This document shows positions 1 to 8,287 of a stretch of 64,000 nucleotides of DNA, piece by piece. The notes below the pieces were generated by a model. That model searched no databases and had not been told where the DNA came from. It saw only the letters and a program-made list of their open reading frames with translations. Numbering within the stretch: the first letter of the stretch is position 1; every line of letters begins with the position of its first letter. The stretch is from UBA6054 sp964522095 (GTDB lineage: Bacteria > Planctomycetota > Phycisphaerae > Phycisphaerales > UBA1924). Location of the stretch: the NCBI GenBank assembly GCA_964522095.1, contig CAZFSO010000002.1, positions 1-64,000 of the forward strand. The letters are read 5' to 3'. The translations under genes and the position numbers were made by a program.

Positions 1-1102
1 CCTGGATGCGCACGCCGTGGTGCGTCTCGTAGCGCTCCTTGAGCCCGCGCAGGATGGCCACCGTCTCCTCGACGCTGGGCGCGTCGACGAGCACCTTCTG
101 GAAGCGCCGCTCGAACGCCGCGTCCTTCTCGATGTGCTTGCGGTACTCGTCCAGCGTGGTCGCGCCGATGCACCGCAGTTCGCCCCTGGCCAGCGCCGGC
201 TTGAGCAGGTTGCCCGCGCTGACCGCCCCCTCGGCCGCGCCCGCCCCGATGATCGTGTGCAGCTCGTCGATGAACAGGACCACCTGCCCGTCGCTGGACG
301 TCACCTCGCGCAGCACCGCTTTGAGCCGGTCCTCGAACTCGCCGCGGTACTTCGCGCCCGCCAGCAACTGCCCGACGTCCAGCGCGATGATTCTCTTATC
401 CTTCATCCCCTCCGGGCAGTCGCCGTTGACGATGCGCAGCGCGATGCCCTCGGCGATGGCCGTCTTGCCCACGCCGGGCTCGCCGATCAGGACCGGGTTG
501 TTCTTCGTGCGCCGGCTGAGCACCTGCATGCACCGGCGGATCTCCTCGTCGCGCCCGATCACCGGGTCGAGTTTGCCCGAGCGCGCCCGCTCCGTCAGGT
601 CGATGCCGTACTTCTTGAGCGACTCGAACGAGCCCTCCGCGCCCGGGTCCGTCAGTTTCTCAACCCCCGACGCCTTGCGGATCTCGCCGACCGCGCGCCG
701 CACCTCGGCCGCCCCGACGCCGCACACCTGCAGGGCGTCCTTCGCCGGCCCGGACACCTGCGTCAGCGCCGCAAGCAGGTGCTCGGTGCTCACGTACGCG
801 TCGCCCATCGACTTCGCCTCGGCCTCGGCCTTGCCGAGGATCTCGACCATCGCCCGCCCGGCCTGGCCCGCGCCCGACGACGTGGTCGGCAGCCGCTTGA
901 GTTCGCCCGCCACGATCCCCGCCAGACGGTCCACCGGCGCCCCGATCCGCCCCAGCACGCTCGCCGTCGGCCCGTTGCGGTCCTCCAGCATGGCCGCGAG
1001 CAGGTGCAGCCCGCCGACCTCCGGGTGCGACGCCCCCGACGCCGCGGTCTGCGCCCCCGCCAGAGCCTCCTGAGCCGCCGAAGTGAACCGATCCATCCGC
1101 AT
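1..1102 (-). CDS. clpB: ATP-dependent disaggregase ClpB, N-terminal part (cut by window edge)
   Basis: The first 367 residues of a ClpB/Hsp104 AAA+ disaggregase, which works with DnaK to pull polypeptides out of aggregates in the cytosol. Translation begins MRMDRFTSAAQEAL, with a GGAGG ribosome site just upstream. Two Clp_N repeats fill about residues 1-150. NBD1 follows, with Walker A GEPGVGKT near residue 206 and Walker B VVLFIDELHT near 272. The arginine-finger region (DAAFERRFQ) is present. The middle domain and NBD2 lie beyond the left edge, so ClpB rather than ClpA/ClpC is inferred from the N-domain and NBD1 sequence. No CIRCE operator was seen upstream. Confidence 0.93.
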   Translation of the reverse strand, partial: MRMDRFTSAAQEALAGAQTAASGASHPEVGGLHLLAAMLEDRNGPTASVLGRIGAPVDRLAGIVAGELKRLPTTSSGAGQAGRAMVEILGKAEAEAKSMGDAYVSTEHLLAALTQVSGPAKDALQVCGVGAAEVRRAVGEIRKASGVEKLTDPGAEGSFESLKKYGIDLTERARSGKLDPVIGRDEEIRRCMQVLSRRTKNNPVLIGEPGVGKTAIAEGIALRIVNGDCPEGMKDKRIIALDVGQLLAGAKYRGEFEDRLKAVLREVTSSDGQVVLFIDELHTIIGAGAAEGAVSAGNLLKPALARGELRCIGATTLDEYRKHIEKDAAFERRFQKVLVDAPSVEETVAILRGLKERYETHHGVRIQ

Positions 1103-1240
1103 GGGGTGCCTCCTTCCGCCCCGCCGAACCGGCCGGGACGCACCAGCACCCATGCAACCGGCGCGCCGGACCGGCGATTCCGCCCGGAGCCGCCCCCGGA
1201 CCGCAACAACCGCGTCCACAACGCCTTGCGCCCGCCCCCA

Positions 1241-1259
1241 GCCTGCCACTCCGGCAGGC
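1241..1259. other. Small intergenic hairpin between clpB and the EEP gene
   Basis: A perfect 7-bp inverted repeat (GCCTGCC/GGCAGGC) with a 5-nt loop lies 30 bases downstream of the leftward EEP gene. It has no T-run, so a terminator role is only possible. Confidence 0.3.
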
Positions 1260-1290
1260 CCGCCCGCGCGTCATGCCGCGCCGTGCTTGC

Positions 1291-2523
1291 TCACCGCAAC
1301 ACGAGATCCGCCACCTGCGCCCGGTGCGCCCCGCTCCGCGTCCGCAGCAGCCGGTACCCCGTCGCCCGCCACGCCGGGCCGACCAGCGTCAGGTCGATGT
1401 GCCAGCCGCCCAGGCCCAGCAGCGCGTCCACCGCCGCGTTCGGATGCTCCGGCCGCCACGAGCCCGACCAGCCCCACCCCGCCTGCCCGAACGCCCCGGT
1501 CATCCCCGGCGTCAGACGCTCCAGCGACGCCGAACCCCGCAGCGTGTTGAAGTCCCCAACCACCACGTCCGGCTCGGGGACCCGCGTGACCTCTCCCGTC
1601 GACCGCCACCGCCCCCGGTCGTTCGCCGCCAGCGCCGGGCCTTCCCACGCCTCGATAACCCCCCGCGCCCGCGCCATCACCTCATCACGCCACAGCGACG
1701 GGTCGCTCGGCAGGTCCACCGCCCACACCACGAGCGGCCGCCCCAGCCCCCCGAACCGCTCGCCGGGGTCCAGTTCGAGCCACAGCACGAACCCGGGATC
1801 GCGGGCCGTGCGCCAGGTCCCGTCCGCCCCGTCCGGTGGCGCCAGCGACACCATCCCCGCCCGAAGAATCCTCAACCGCGACGCGACCATCGCGTGACCC
1901 AGCGACACGAAATGCCCCGGCCGCCCCGTCGTCTCCACCCCACCGCTCAGCCGCAGCGCCGTCTCGCCCGGCGGCGAGAGCGCCGCCATCGCCCCCACCG
2001 TCTCCCCACGGAACCGGTCGTACCGCGCGTTGACCACCACCACCAGGTCCGCCCCCGCACCCGCGATCACGCCCCCGCTGTCCGCCATCCCGTACCCGCC
2101 GGACTGGTTCCAGTGCAGCACCCGGAGCGTCCGCTCCCGCGGCTCCCCACGCACCCCGACCGCCGCCCGGTGCAGGTTCCACTCGCCGAACGCGAGCCAC
2201 ACGCCCGCCGCCACGCACCCCGCCAGCAGCAGCGGCCGGGCCATCAAGCCCCCCGTCCGCAGCGCCGCCCGACCCGCCAGCACCGACACCCCCCACAGCA
2301 CCCACGCCAACCCGACGCTCCACAACCCCGGAACCCACCACAGGTACTGCGACCAGTGCGTCGAATCGGTCAGCACCCGACCCGCCGCGAAAACGCCCAG
2401 CGCACCCAGACCCAGCAGCGCCAACCCCCGGGCCGTCCACGGCAGCACCCGGCGCCGAAGCACCCCCGCCCCCCCGGACGCACGCCCCCGGTCATCCGCC
2501 GATCTGCCCCGACGACTCGCCAT
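1291..2523 (-). CDS. Membrane-anchored endonuclease/exonuclease/phosphatase (EEP) family protein, probably inactive
   Basis: A 410-residue protein with about three hydrophobic segments in the first ~110 residues, then an EEP-fold domain from about residue 130 to the end. HWNQSGG near 135 matches the family's first Asn motif, and VVGDFNT near 319 matches the GDxN motif. Two expected residues are missing. The Glu of the metal site is Asn (VVVVNA), and the Asp of the terminal SDH motif is Ala (GAHRAQVADL). The paralogue at 25118 keeps both residues. The start is the ATG before ASRRG, because upstream sequence in this frame is antisense to the fucose synthase gene. A non-catalytic role is inferred. 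Confidence 0.75.
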   Translation of the reverse strand: MASRRGRSADDRGRASGGAGVLRRRVLPWTARGLALLGLGALGVFAAGRVLTDSTHWSQYLWWVPGLWSVGLAWVLWGVSVLAGRAALRTGGLMARPLLLAGCVAAGVWLAFGEWNLHRAAVGVRGEPRERTLRVLHWNQSGGYGMADSGGVIAGAGADLVVVVNARYDRFRGETVGAMAALSPPGETALRLSGGVETTGRPGHFVSLGHAMVASRLRILRAGMVSLAPPDGADGTWRTARDPGFVLWLELDPGERFGGLGRPLVVWAVDLPSDPSLWRDEVMARARGVIEAWEGPALAANDRGRWRSTGEVTRVPEPDVVVGDFNTLRGSASLERLTPGMTGAFGQAGWGWSGSWRPEHPNAAVDALLGLGGWHIDLTLVGPAWRATGYRLLRTRSGAHRAQVADLVLR

Positions 2524-2610
2524 GCCCTGCGCCCCGACCCCCCCACTATCATGCCGCCCCAACCCCCGCCAACCTCCCACAAACCGCCCCGACCCGTCAC
2601 CGGAGACGCC

Positions 2611-3621
2611 ATGAACAGCACGGACTGGTCCAGCCAACGCGTCATCGTCACCGGCGGCGCCGGATTCCTCGGACGCCACGTCATCCGGGGCCTCAACGCC
2701 CGCGGCGTGAGCGACGACCGGATCTTCATCCCCCGGCGCCGAGACTACGACCTGACCGAACAGGACGACTGTATCCGCCTCTACCGCGAAGCCTTCGGCC
2801 CCGACAAGACCACCATGGTCATCCACCTCGCCGCCGAGGTCGGCGGCATCGGCGCCAACCGGGCCAACCCCGGGCGCTACTTCTACGCCAACATGGCCAT
2901 GGCCCTGCACCTCATCGAACAGGCCCGCCTCGACGGCCTCGTCGAACGCGGCGGCAAGTTCGTCCAGACCGGCACCATCTGCGCCTACCCCAACCTCACG
3001 CCCGTCCCCTTCAAGGAAGACAACCTCTGGAACGGATACCCCGAGGTCACCAACGCCCCCTACGGCGTCGCCAAGAAGGCCGCCTGGCAGATGCTCGACG
3101 CCTACAAACTCCAGTACGCCATGAAGGGCGTCTACGTCCTGCCCGTCAATCTCTACGGCCCGCACGACAACTTCGACCTCTTCTCCTCCCACGTCATCCC
3201 CGCACTCATCCGCAAGTGCATCGAGGCCAAGGACCGCGGCGACGACCACATCGAGGTCTGGGGCACCGGCAGCGCCTCCCGAGAGTTCCTCTACGTCGAG
3301 GACTGCGCCGAAGGCATCCTCACCGCCGCCGAGAAGATGGACGACCCCGAGCCGATCAACCTCGGCACCAACATGGAAATCACCATCCGCGACCTCGTCC
3401 ACCTCATCGCACGCCTCACCGGCTTCGCCGACGAATCCACCATCGAACAGAAAATCCGCTGGGACGCCACCAAGCCCGACGGCCAACCCCGCCGCTGCCT
3501 CGACGTCACCCGCGCCAAACAACGCCTCGGTTGGCAAGCCAAAGTCGGCTTCGAAGAAGGCCTGAAACGCACCATCGAGTGGTTCGCGAAACACCGGCAC
3601 GAGGCGGAGACGAGGGTGTGA
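2611..3621 (+). CDS. fcl: GDP-L-fucose synthase
   Basis: A 336-residue short-chain dehydrogenase/epimerase that converts GDP-4-keto-6-deoxy-D-mannose to GDP-L-fucose with NADPH. The N-terminus has the Rossmann motif TGGAGFLG. Further landmarks are GTICAYP (the usual catalytic Ser replaced by Thr, active-site Cys kept), the YGVAK Tyr-Lys pair, and the LYGPHDNF...SHVIPAL segment with the catalytic His. Length matches the family. Its partner Gmd is encoded about 14 kb away at 17227-18285 rather than next door. The stop overlaps the GTG start of the following lipoprotein gene, suggesting co-translation. Confidence 0.93.
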   Translation: MNSTDWSSQRVIVTGGAGFLGRHVIRGLNARGVSDDRIFIPRRRDYDLTEQDDCIRLYREAFGPDKTTMVIHLAAEVGGIGANRANPGRYFYANMAMALHLIEQARLDGLVERGGKFVQTGTICAYPNLTPVPFKEDNLWNGYPEVTNAPYGVAKKAAWQMLDAYKLQYAMKGVYVLPVNLYGPHDNFDLFSSHVIPALIRKCIEAKDRGDDHIEVWGTGSASREFLYVEDCAEGILTAAEKMDDPEPINLGTNMEITIRDLVHLIARLTGFADESTIEQKIRWDATKPDGQPRRCLDVTRAKQRLGWQAKVGFEEGLKRTIEWFAKHRHEAETRV

Positions 3622-4298
3622 GGATCTCCACCAGGAAGGTCAATCGCGTCTTTACCGGAGCGGCCCGCACCGGCTTGTGCGTCTCCGTATGCTCGTTGAT
3701 GGCACTTGTTCTCGGATGCCGTGCTCAGGAAGGAACCGCCGTGCCGCCACAAGCGATGGACGAATCACGATTCTGGTCAATCTTTGAGCCCGTCTCGGCG
3801 ATCCCGGGCGAAGAGGTCGAGCAGCAGGAGGAAGCGCTCGCCAGGCAACTCTCTGAACTGTCCGACGAGGATCTCATCGCCTTTCAAGCGACCTACGAGC
3901 GTCTGCACGCGCTGGCCTACCGCTGGGACCTCTGGGAAGTCGCCTTCCACACCGGCGGCGGCTGCTCGGACGACAGTTTCGCCTATTTCCGCAACTGGCT
4001 CATTGGACGCGGCCGCGACGCGTTCTACGCGGTGTTGGAGAACCCCGACAACCTCGCGGACCACCCGATGGGCGAGGAACCGGCCCTCACGGCTCAATCC
4101 GTCGAGTGGGACCTGCTCCCCGGTCAGATCTGGGAGGAGCGTGACGACTCCCGAGATTCCGACGCGTGGTACAACCTGCTCCCCCCGCCCGACGACAACC
4201 GGAGTTCGGACCCCGCCGGAGAGCCGTTCGACGAGGACGACGTCGACGCCTTCCGGTCCCGCTTCCCACGGCTCGCTGACATGTACGGCGTCCCCTGA
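3618..4298 (+). CDS. DUF4240-domain lipoprotein
   Basis: A 226-residue protein starting at a GTG that overlaps the upstream TGA (GTGA). The N-terminus carries basic residues, a hydrophobic stretch and the lipobox LVLGC, so it should be a lipoprotein. The rest resembles DUF4240: MDESRFWSIFE at the start, FQATYERLHALAYRWDLWE in the middle, then the FAYFRNWLIGRGRDAFYAVL segment and a final YGVP. The domain's function is unknown, and most relatives are thought to be cytosolic, so the lipoprotein signal is unusual. Neighbouring fcl does not explain its role. Confidence 0.8.
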   Translation: MRISTRKVNRVFTGAARTGLCVSVCSLMALVLGCRAQEGTAVPPQAMDESRFWSIFEPVSAIPGEEVEQQEEALARQLSELSDEDLIAFQATYERLHALAYRWDLWEVAFHTGGGCSDDSFAYFRNWLIGRGRDAFYAVLENPDNLADHPMGEEPALTAQSVEWDLLPGQIWEERDDSRDSDAWYNLLPPPDDNRSSDPAGEPFDEDDVDAFRSRFPRLADMYGVP

Positions 4299-4312
4299 AT
4301 CTGCAAAGACCA

Positions 4313-4422
4313 GTGCCCCGAAGGGGCACCGGACTGTTGCCACGGGCGCACGCGGCAAGCCGCAGGCGCAAGCGCGTAGCCCGTGATCACCAGCCCGCGC
4401 CTCCTCCTGCCCCGAGGGGCAG
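4313..4422. repeat. Cluster of three intergenic hairpins
   Basis: The 211-bp gap between the DUF4240 and S74 genes holds three inverted repeats. GTGCCCC-GAA-GGGGCAC lies at 4313-4329. A larger stem has arms CACGGGC and GCCCGTG (4341-4347, 4378-4384) enclosing GCGGC-AA-GCCGC. CTGCCCC-GA-GGGGCAG lies at 4407-4422. The first and third are near copies. The first may terminate the upstream operon, but no T-run follows. Confidence 0.7.
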
Positions 4423-4509
4423 AGGAACCTCCGAACTCTCGCCTTCGCGCTTCCATCAGACCTCGGAAACGGAGACAATGCAGGCCCCGACCCCTTCCCC
4501 GGAGCCCAC

Positions 4510-5799
4510 ATGCCCAGACCCCGACTCGTCGCGATCCTGCTCGCCGCCCTGACCCTCGCCGCCGGCGCCCAACCCACGCCCCCACCCGGGTTCACCTACC
4601 AGGGACGCGTCAAACTCGGCGGCGCACCGCTCGACCAGCCGACCCAGGCCCGCTTCCGCCTCTTCGCCAGCCCGGACGGCGCCGACCAGGTCGGCCCGAC
4701 GCTGGCCGCCGCCATCACCCCCGACGCCGACGGCGTGTTCACCACCACGCTCGACTTCGGCGTCGCATTCGGCCCCGAACCACGATACCTCGAAGTCTCG
4801 CTCGCAGACCCAGAGAACCTGGCGTCCTTCATCCCGCTTTTGCCCCGCACGCCCGTCCAGCCCGTGCCCCTCGCCCAGCACGCCCTCAGCGCCCCGATCC
4901 CGACCCTCGCCCAGGTCAGCGACAACCTCTTCTCCCACGAGCCCGGCGGCCACGTCGACCTCGCCACGGGCGATTCCTTCCAGAGCGGCTTGCGCCTGTT
5001 CAACAACATCGACAAGGGCCTGACCCTCTCCCGCCCCGGCATCCAGTCCACCCTCGACCTCACAGTGAACACCTCGGAGAACCTGGAACTGCGGTCCACG
5101 AAGAACTTCAGCCTCCGTGCCACAGCCGGCCAAGGCGCCATCCAGACGCAAACGATCCTCGAACTGCTGAGTGGGATGACCCTCAAACTCCAGGCGCAGG
5201 CCAACATCACCGCGACCGCCCCCGTCGTCAACATCGCCGCCGCGGCCACGCTGAGTCTCGACGGCTCCATCGTCGACATCGACGCGGGGACCGTGTTCGT
5301 CAACGGCCACGTGTTCATGAACAACCACGCCGTCCTGCTCGGCCTGCTCCAGGCGACCAACGCGGCCCTGAGCGGGAACCTTCAGGTCGGCGGGAGCGCC
5401 TCCAAGCCCGGCGGCGGACCCTGGGCCGCCCTCTCCGACGCCCGCACCAAGAAGAACGTCCAGGCCCTCCCCGGTTCGCTGGACCTCCTCAACGCCCTCC
5501 GCCCCGTCTCGTTCGAGTATAAAGACCCCGACGCCCCCCACACCGCACCCGGCACCTTCCTCGGTTTCCTCGCCCAGGAGGTCCGCCCCGTCCTGCCGCA
5601 CTGGGTCACTGAAACCTCCGACGGCACGCTCATGCTCACCCCCCAGGGCTTCGAGGCCCTGACCGTCCGCGCCATCCAGGAACTCGATGCCAACCACCGC
5701 GCCGCCACCGCACGCCTCCAGGCCGAGAACGCCGAACTGAAAGCCCGCCTCGACGCCCTCGAGCACGCCCTGGCGCGGCTCGCCGCGCCCAAGGACTGA
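4510..5799 (+). CDS. Secreted protein with C-terminal peptidase S74 (intramolecular chaperone) domain
   Basis: A 429-residue protein with a signal peptide (LVAILLAALTLAAGAQ). The N-terminal beta-rich part starts with FTYQGRVKLGGAPL, a motif frequent in planctomycete surface proteins. The middle is repeat-like beta sequence (about residues 150-300). The C-terminus starting SDARTKKN near residue 309 matches the S74 intramolecular chaperone, whose Ser-Lys dyad cuts before the Ser after trimerisation. FLAQEV and PQGFEALTVRAIQEL follow, and a coiled coil (residues ~395-425) ends the protein. By analogy to tail-spike proteins it should form a trimeric fibre. Its ligand is unknown. Confidence 0.85.
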   Translation: MPRPRLVAILLAALTLAAGAQPTPPPGFTYQGRVKLGGAPLDQPTQARFRLFASPDGADQVGPTLAAAITPDADGVFTTTLDFGVAFGPEPRYLEVSLADPENLASFIPLLPRTPVQPVPLAQHALSAPIPTLAQVSDNLFSHEPGGHVDLATGDSFQSGLRLFNNIDKGLTLSRPGIQSTLDLTVNTSENLELRSTKNFSLRATAGQGAIQTQTILELLSGMTLKLQAQANITATAPVVNIAAAATLSLDGSIVDIDAGTVFVNGHVFMNNHAVLLGLLQATNAALSGNLQVGGSASKPGGGPWAALSDARTKKNVQALPGSLDLLNALRPVSFEYKDPDAPHTAPGTFLGFLAQEVRPVLPHWVTETSDGTLMLTPQGFEALTVRAIQELDANHRAATARLQAENAELKARLDALEHALARLAAPKD

Positions 5800-5829
5800 G
5801 CCGCGGGCCCACGCCGTACCATCACCCCG

Positions 5830-6099
5830 ATGCCCGATCAGCCCGGCGCCATCCGCTTCTGCACCCAGAACCCCCGCACCAACGCAGAGCGCGACGCCCT
5901 GCTCGCCGCCGGCTGCGTGCTGCGCGACTGCCTGTCCAACTGCTCGCGCTGCTTCGAGACCCGCTTCCTCTGCGTCGGCGACACGTCCATCGAGGGCGAG
6001 GACTACGAGACCATCCTCGCCCAGGCCCGCGCGCTCCTCGACCCGCCCGCCCCCCCGACCACCCCCGCCCCCCCCACCAGCGGCCCGACCGGCCCATGA
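5830..6099 (+). CDS. DUF1450 (YuzB-like) small cysteine-rich protein
   Basis: An 89-residue protein whose first ~72 residues resemble the DUF1450/YuzB family: IRFCTQN near the N-terminus, then DCLSNCSRCFETRFLCVGD with the CxxxCxxC-type cysteines, and an acidic helix. The fold is thioredoxin-like in related families, and the function is unknown. A Pro/Thr-rich tail (about 15 residues) is added. The stop lies immediately before, and partly within, a bidirectional terminator shared with the converging PEP-CTERM gene. Confidence 0.65.
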   Translation: MPDQPGAIRFCTQNPRTNAERDALLAAGCVLRDCLSNCSRCFETRFLCVGDTSIEGEDYETILAQARALLDPPAPPTTPAPPTSGPTGP

Positions 6100-6102
6100 A
6101 AA

Positions 6103-6122
6103 AACCCCGCCGGAGCGGGGTT
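6103..6122. terminator. Bidirectional intrinsic terminator
   Basis: AACCCCGC-CGGA-GCGGGGTT is a perfect 8-bp stem with a tetraloop between two converging genes. Read leftward it is followed by six T, which makes it a good terminator for the PEP-CTERM gene at 6145-6822. Confidence 0.85.
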
Positions 6123-6144
6123 CGAAGAACGGTCCGAACGAACC

Positions 6145-6822
6145 TCAGCGACGACGCATCGAACGCACGCCGAAGCCCACCGCCAGCAGGCCCGCGCCCG
6201 CGAACGCGGCCGGGGGCAGCGGGACGATGTACAGCATGTCCTGCTGCCCGCCCGCCACCGCCGCGCTCAGACCCGGGGTCCGCAGCGAGGCGTCGAAGGT
6301 CGCCTCGTCCATCAGCACGTTGTAGTACGCGGCCAGCGCCGAACTGGTCTGCGCCGCCCCGACCTGCACGTCGAAGCCCAGCGCCACCCAGACCGCCGCC
6401 TGGATCGCGCCCATCTTGCCCAGGTAGCCGGCGTCGCCGGCGTCACCCTGCAGGCGCCCGTCGATCCAGCCCAGCGCGATCGCGTTGGCGATCACCGCGC
6501 TGACCGCGTCCGCCTTGGCCTGCCCGTAGGGCGCGCCCGGCATCGGGGCCTCCGCCAGGTCCACGATCTCGTACGAGGTGGTCCCGACGACCGCCACCTC
6601 GGCCACGTCGATGCAGAAACTGTTGAACGACTCGCCCATCCGGGCGCCGTTCGCGAAGGTGTGCATCATGTGGCCCGCGTAGTAGGTCGTGCCGGCCACG
6701 CGCAACTTCATCGCGGCCCCGCCGCCCGAAACGCCCACGAAGTTCAGATCCACCGTGCCGGCCATCGCCGTCCCGGCGGCCATCGCCACCGCCGCAACCG
6801 CGGCCTTGTTCCAACTGACCAT
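6145..6822 (-). CDS. PEP-CTERM-type anchored secreted protein (paralogue 1 of tandem pair)
   Basis: A 225-residue secreted protein with a signal peptide (first ~21 residues, cut after TAMA). The mature part includes GTTYYAGHMMHTF, SFNSFCIDVAEV and a helical segment. The C-terminus VPLPPAAFAGAGLLAVGFG followed by RSMRRR fits the PEP-CTERM plan of Pro-containing motif, hydrophobic helix and basic end, with VPLPPAA in place of VPEP. It is clearly homologous over its full length to the next gene at 7093-7767. Such proteins are normally processed by an exosortase, and none is seen in this window. Function is unknown. Confidence 0.82.
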   Translation of the reverse strand: MVSWNKAAVAAVAMAAGTAMAGTVDLNFVGVSGGGAAMKLRVAGTTYYAGHMMHTFANGARMGESFNSFCIDVAEVAVVGTTSYEIVDLAEAPMPGAPYGQAKADAVSAVIANAIALGWIDGRLQGDAGDAGYLGKMGAIQAAVWVALGFDVQVGAAQTSSALAAYYNVLMDEATFDASLRTPGLSAAVAGGQQDMLYIVPLPPAAFAGAGLLAVGFGVRSMRRR

Positions 6823-7034
6823 GTCATCTCTCCCGGTTGTTGTCTTCGATGGGGCGACGCGAACACATGGACGCCCCGGTCGTGTCCGGCCCCAGTGTGG
6901 ACCCAGACACGCCTGGGTTCAATCCCCCGCCCCCGATTCAGGTCAACTTTGCGCAAAAACCCCGGTCAGACCGGCGTTATGGGGCCACCCCTGGTCCCGG
7001 AACCTTCCCAGCCCCCCGCCCCTCCAAAGGCAAA

Positions 7035-7056
7035 CGCCCGGGCCGAGGCCCGGGCG
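7035..7056 (-). terminator. Intrinsic terminator of PEP-CTERM paralogue 2
   Basis: CGCCCGGGCC-GA-GGCCCGGGCG is a perfect 10-bp inverted repeat located 36 bases after the stop of the leftward gene at 7093-7767. On that strand a short T-rich stretch (TTTG) follows. Confidence 0.7.
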
Positions 7057-7092
7057 TCACCCATGCAACCACACACGAAGGAGTCGGATCGA

Positions 7093-7767
7093 TCACTTGC
7101 GCCGGCGGAGCGTCCGCACGCCGCCGAGGCCGAGCATCACGCCCGCACCGGCGAAGGCGGCCGGGGGCAGGGGCACGACGTAGAGCATGTCCTGGCGACC
7201 GTCGGCGACCATCGCCCGCAGGCCGGAGATCCGGGCCGCCGGATCGAAGGTCTGGGCGTTCATCAACTGGTCGTAGTAGCCCGCCAGGCCCGCCGAGGTC
7301 TGCGAGGCGTGGAGTTTCACGTCCCCGCCGATGACCTCCCACAGCGCCGCCTGGATCGCGCCCATCTTCAGGAGATAGCCGGCCTGGTCCGCGTCGCCTT
7401 GCAGGCGGCTGTCGATCCAGCCCAGCGCCACCGCGTTGGCCACCACCGCGTTGATCTGGTCCGCCACCGCCTGCCCGTAGGGCGTGCCCGGGGCCGGCGC
7501 GTCCGCCAGGTCCACCACCCGGTAGGTCGCGACGCTGTTGATCGCCGACTCGCCCAGGTCGATGCAGAAACTCTCGAACCGCTCGCCCGCACGCATGCCG
7601 CTCGTGAACTCGTGGGTCATGTGACCGGCGTAGTAGGTCGTGCCGCCCACCCGGAGTTTCGCCGCCGAGCCGCCGCCGGCCACCTGGAGGAACTTCGCGT
7701 CCAGCGTGTCGGCCCCGGCCACCGCGGCCCCGGCCCCCAGCACAAGCATCATCAGTCGGGTCTTCAT
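7093..7767 (-). CDS. PEP-CTERM-type anchored secreted protein (paralogue 2 of tandem pair)
   Basis: A 224-residue protein with a signal peptide (MKTRLMMLVLGAGAAVAGA) and a strong GGAGGAG ribosome site. It aligns end to end with its neighbour at 6145-6822: GTTYYAGHMTHEF, FESFCIDLGES, YGQAVADQINAVVANAVALGW, YLLKMGAIQAALWEV and the anchor VPLPPAAFAGAGVMLGLGG ending RTLRRRK. The conserved Cys-Ile-Asp and the GWID...LQGDA segment are shared. Separate terminators after each copy suggest independent transcripts after a tandem duplication. Function is unknown. Confidence 0.82.
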   Translation of the reverse strand: MKTRLMMLVLGAGAAVAGADTLDAKFLQVAGGGSAAKLRVGGTTYYAGHMTHEFTSGMRAGERFESFCIDLGESAINSVATYRVVDLADAPAPGTPYGQAVADQINAVVANAVALGWIDSRLQGDADQAGYLLKMGAIQAALWEVIGGDVKLHASQTSAGLAGYYDQLMNAQTFDPAARISGLRAMVADGRQDMLYVVPLPPAAFAGAGVMLGLGGVRTLRRRK

Positions 7768-8055
7768 GGCGTTGCTCCTCCCGGGTCACGGGCGTTCGGT
7801 TCTGAGGTTTCGATCCCGCCGGCCCCTCGCCCGGCACGGATGAACCTACCCCCGATTCCGGCGTCGCCCACCCCCCGAAGAGCGACGCCGCACCCGATGC
7901 GCCTTACCGGGCCCACCAAACCAACCCAACCCCGCACCTTGACAAGCAAGACGCCCGCGTGCCCCCTGCGCCCTATGCCGGGCGCTCGGAGCCTCTCGCC
8001 TGAGGCCCTGTTGGCAAGTCGCCAGTGGCCCGTCCCAAACCTCATTACAAGACAA

Positions 8056-8086
8056 AGGCGGTGTCTCCCACGAGAAGACACCGCCT
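8056..8086 (-). terminator. Strong intrinsic terminator (leftward)
   Basis: AGGCGGTGTCT and AGACACCGCCT form a perfect 11-bp stem around a 9-nt loop. Read leftward it runs into TTTGTCTTG. It lies about 200 bases beyond the end of the DUF721 gene, so it serves either that transcript or an independent small RNA. Confidence 0.7.
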
Positions 8087-8249
8087 CAGCGCGCTCATGC
8101 GTCCCGCTCAGGGGGCGGGAGCCCTCGCACGCAAACCGCCAGCCGGCGACGGAAGAAACTCCCGAGCGACCGTCCAGCGGCGGACCCCTGGTTGTGGCCG
8201 ACCACGACGCCGGCCTCGGTAGCATCCCCGATCCGGTGGCGTTTGTCAA
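8056..8249 (-). ncRNA. Candidate small RNA transcription unit
   Basis: The 520-bp stretch 7768-8287 has no recognisable protein gene. On the leftward strand a TTGACA box (8249-8244) is followed about 19 bases on by TGCTAC, then roughly 155 bases of GC-rich sequence able to form hairpins (for example CCCGC/GCGGG inside TGCGT/ACGCA), and finally the terminator at 8056-8086. A 69-codon GTG-start frame (8095-8304) overlaps it but has weaker third-position GC than neighbours and no family match. An sRNA is inferred; a short downstream gene of the DUF721 operon is the alternative. Confidence 0.28.
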
Positions 8250-8287
8250 AGCCTTTTTCCCGGTTCGCGGACCACCCGCCGTCCCGG

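Noticed and set aside
6895..6940. Sequence resembling a tRNA T-arm (GGGTTCAATCCC)
   Set aside because: No acceptor stem, D-arm or anticodon arm can be drawn around it. It is a chance match in a GC-rich spacer.
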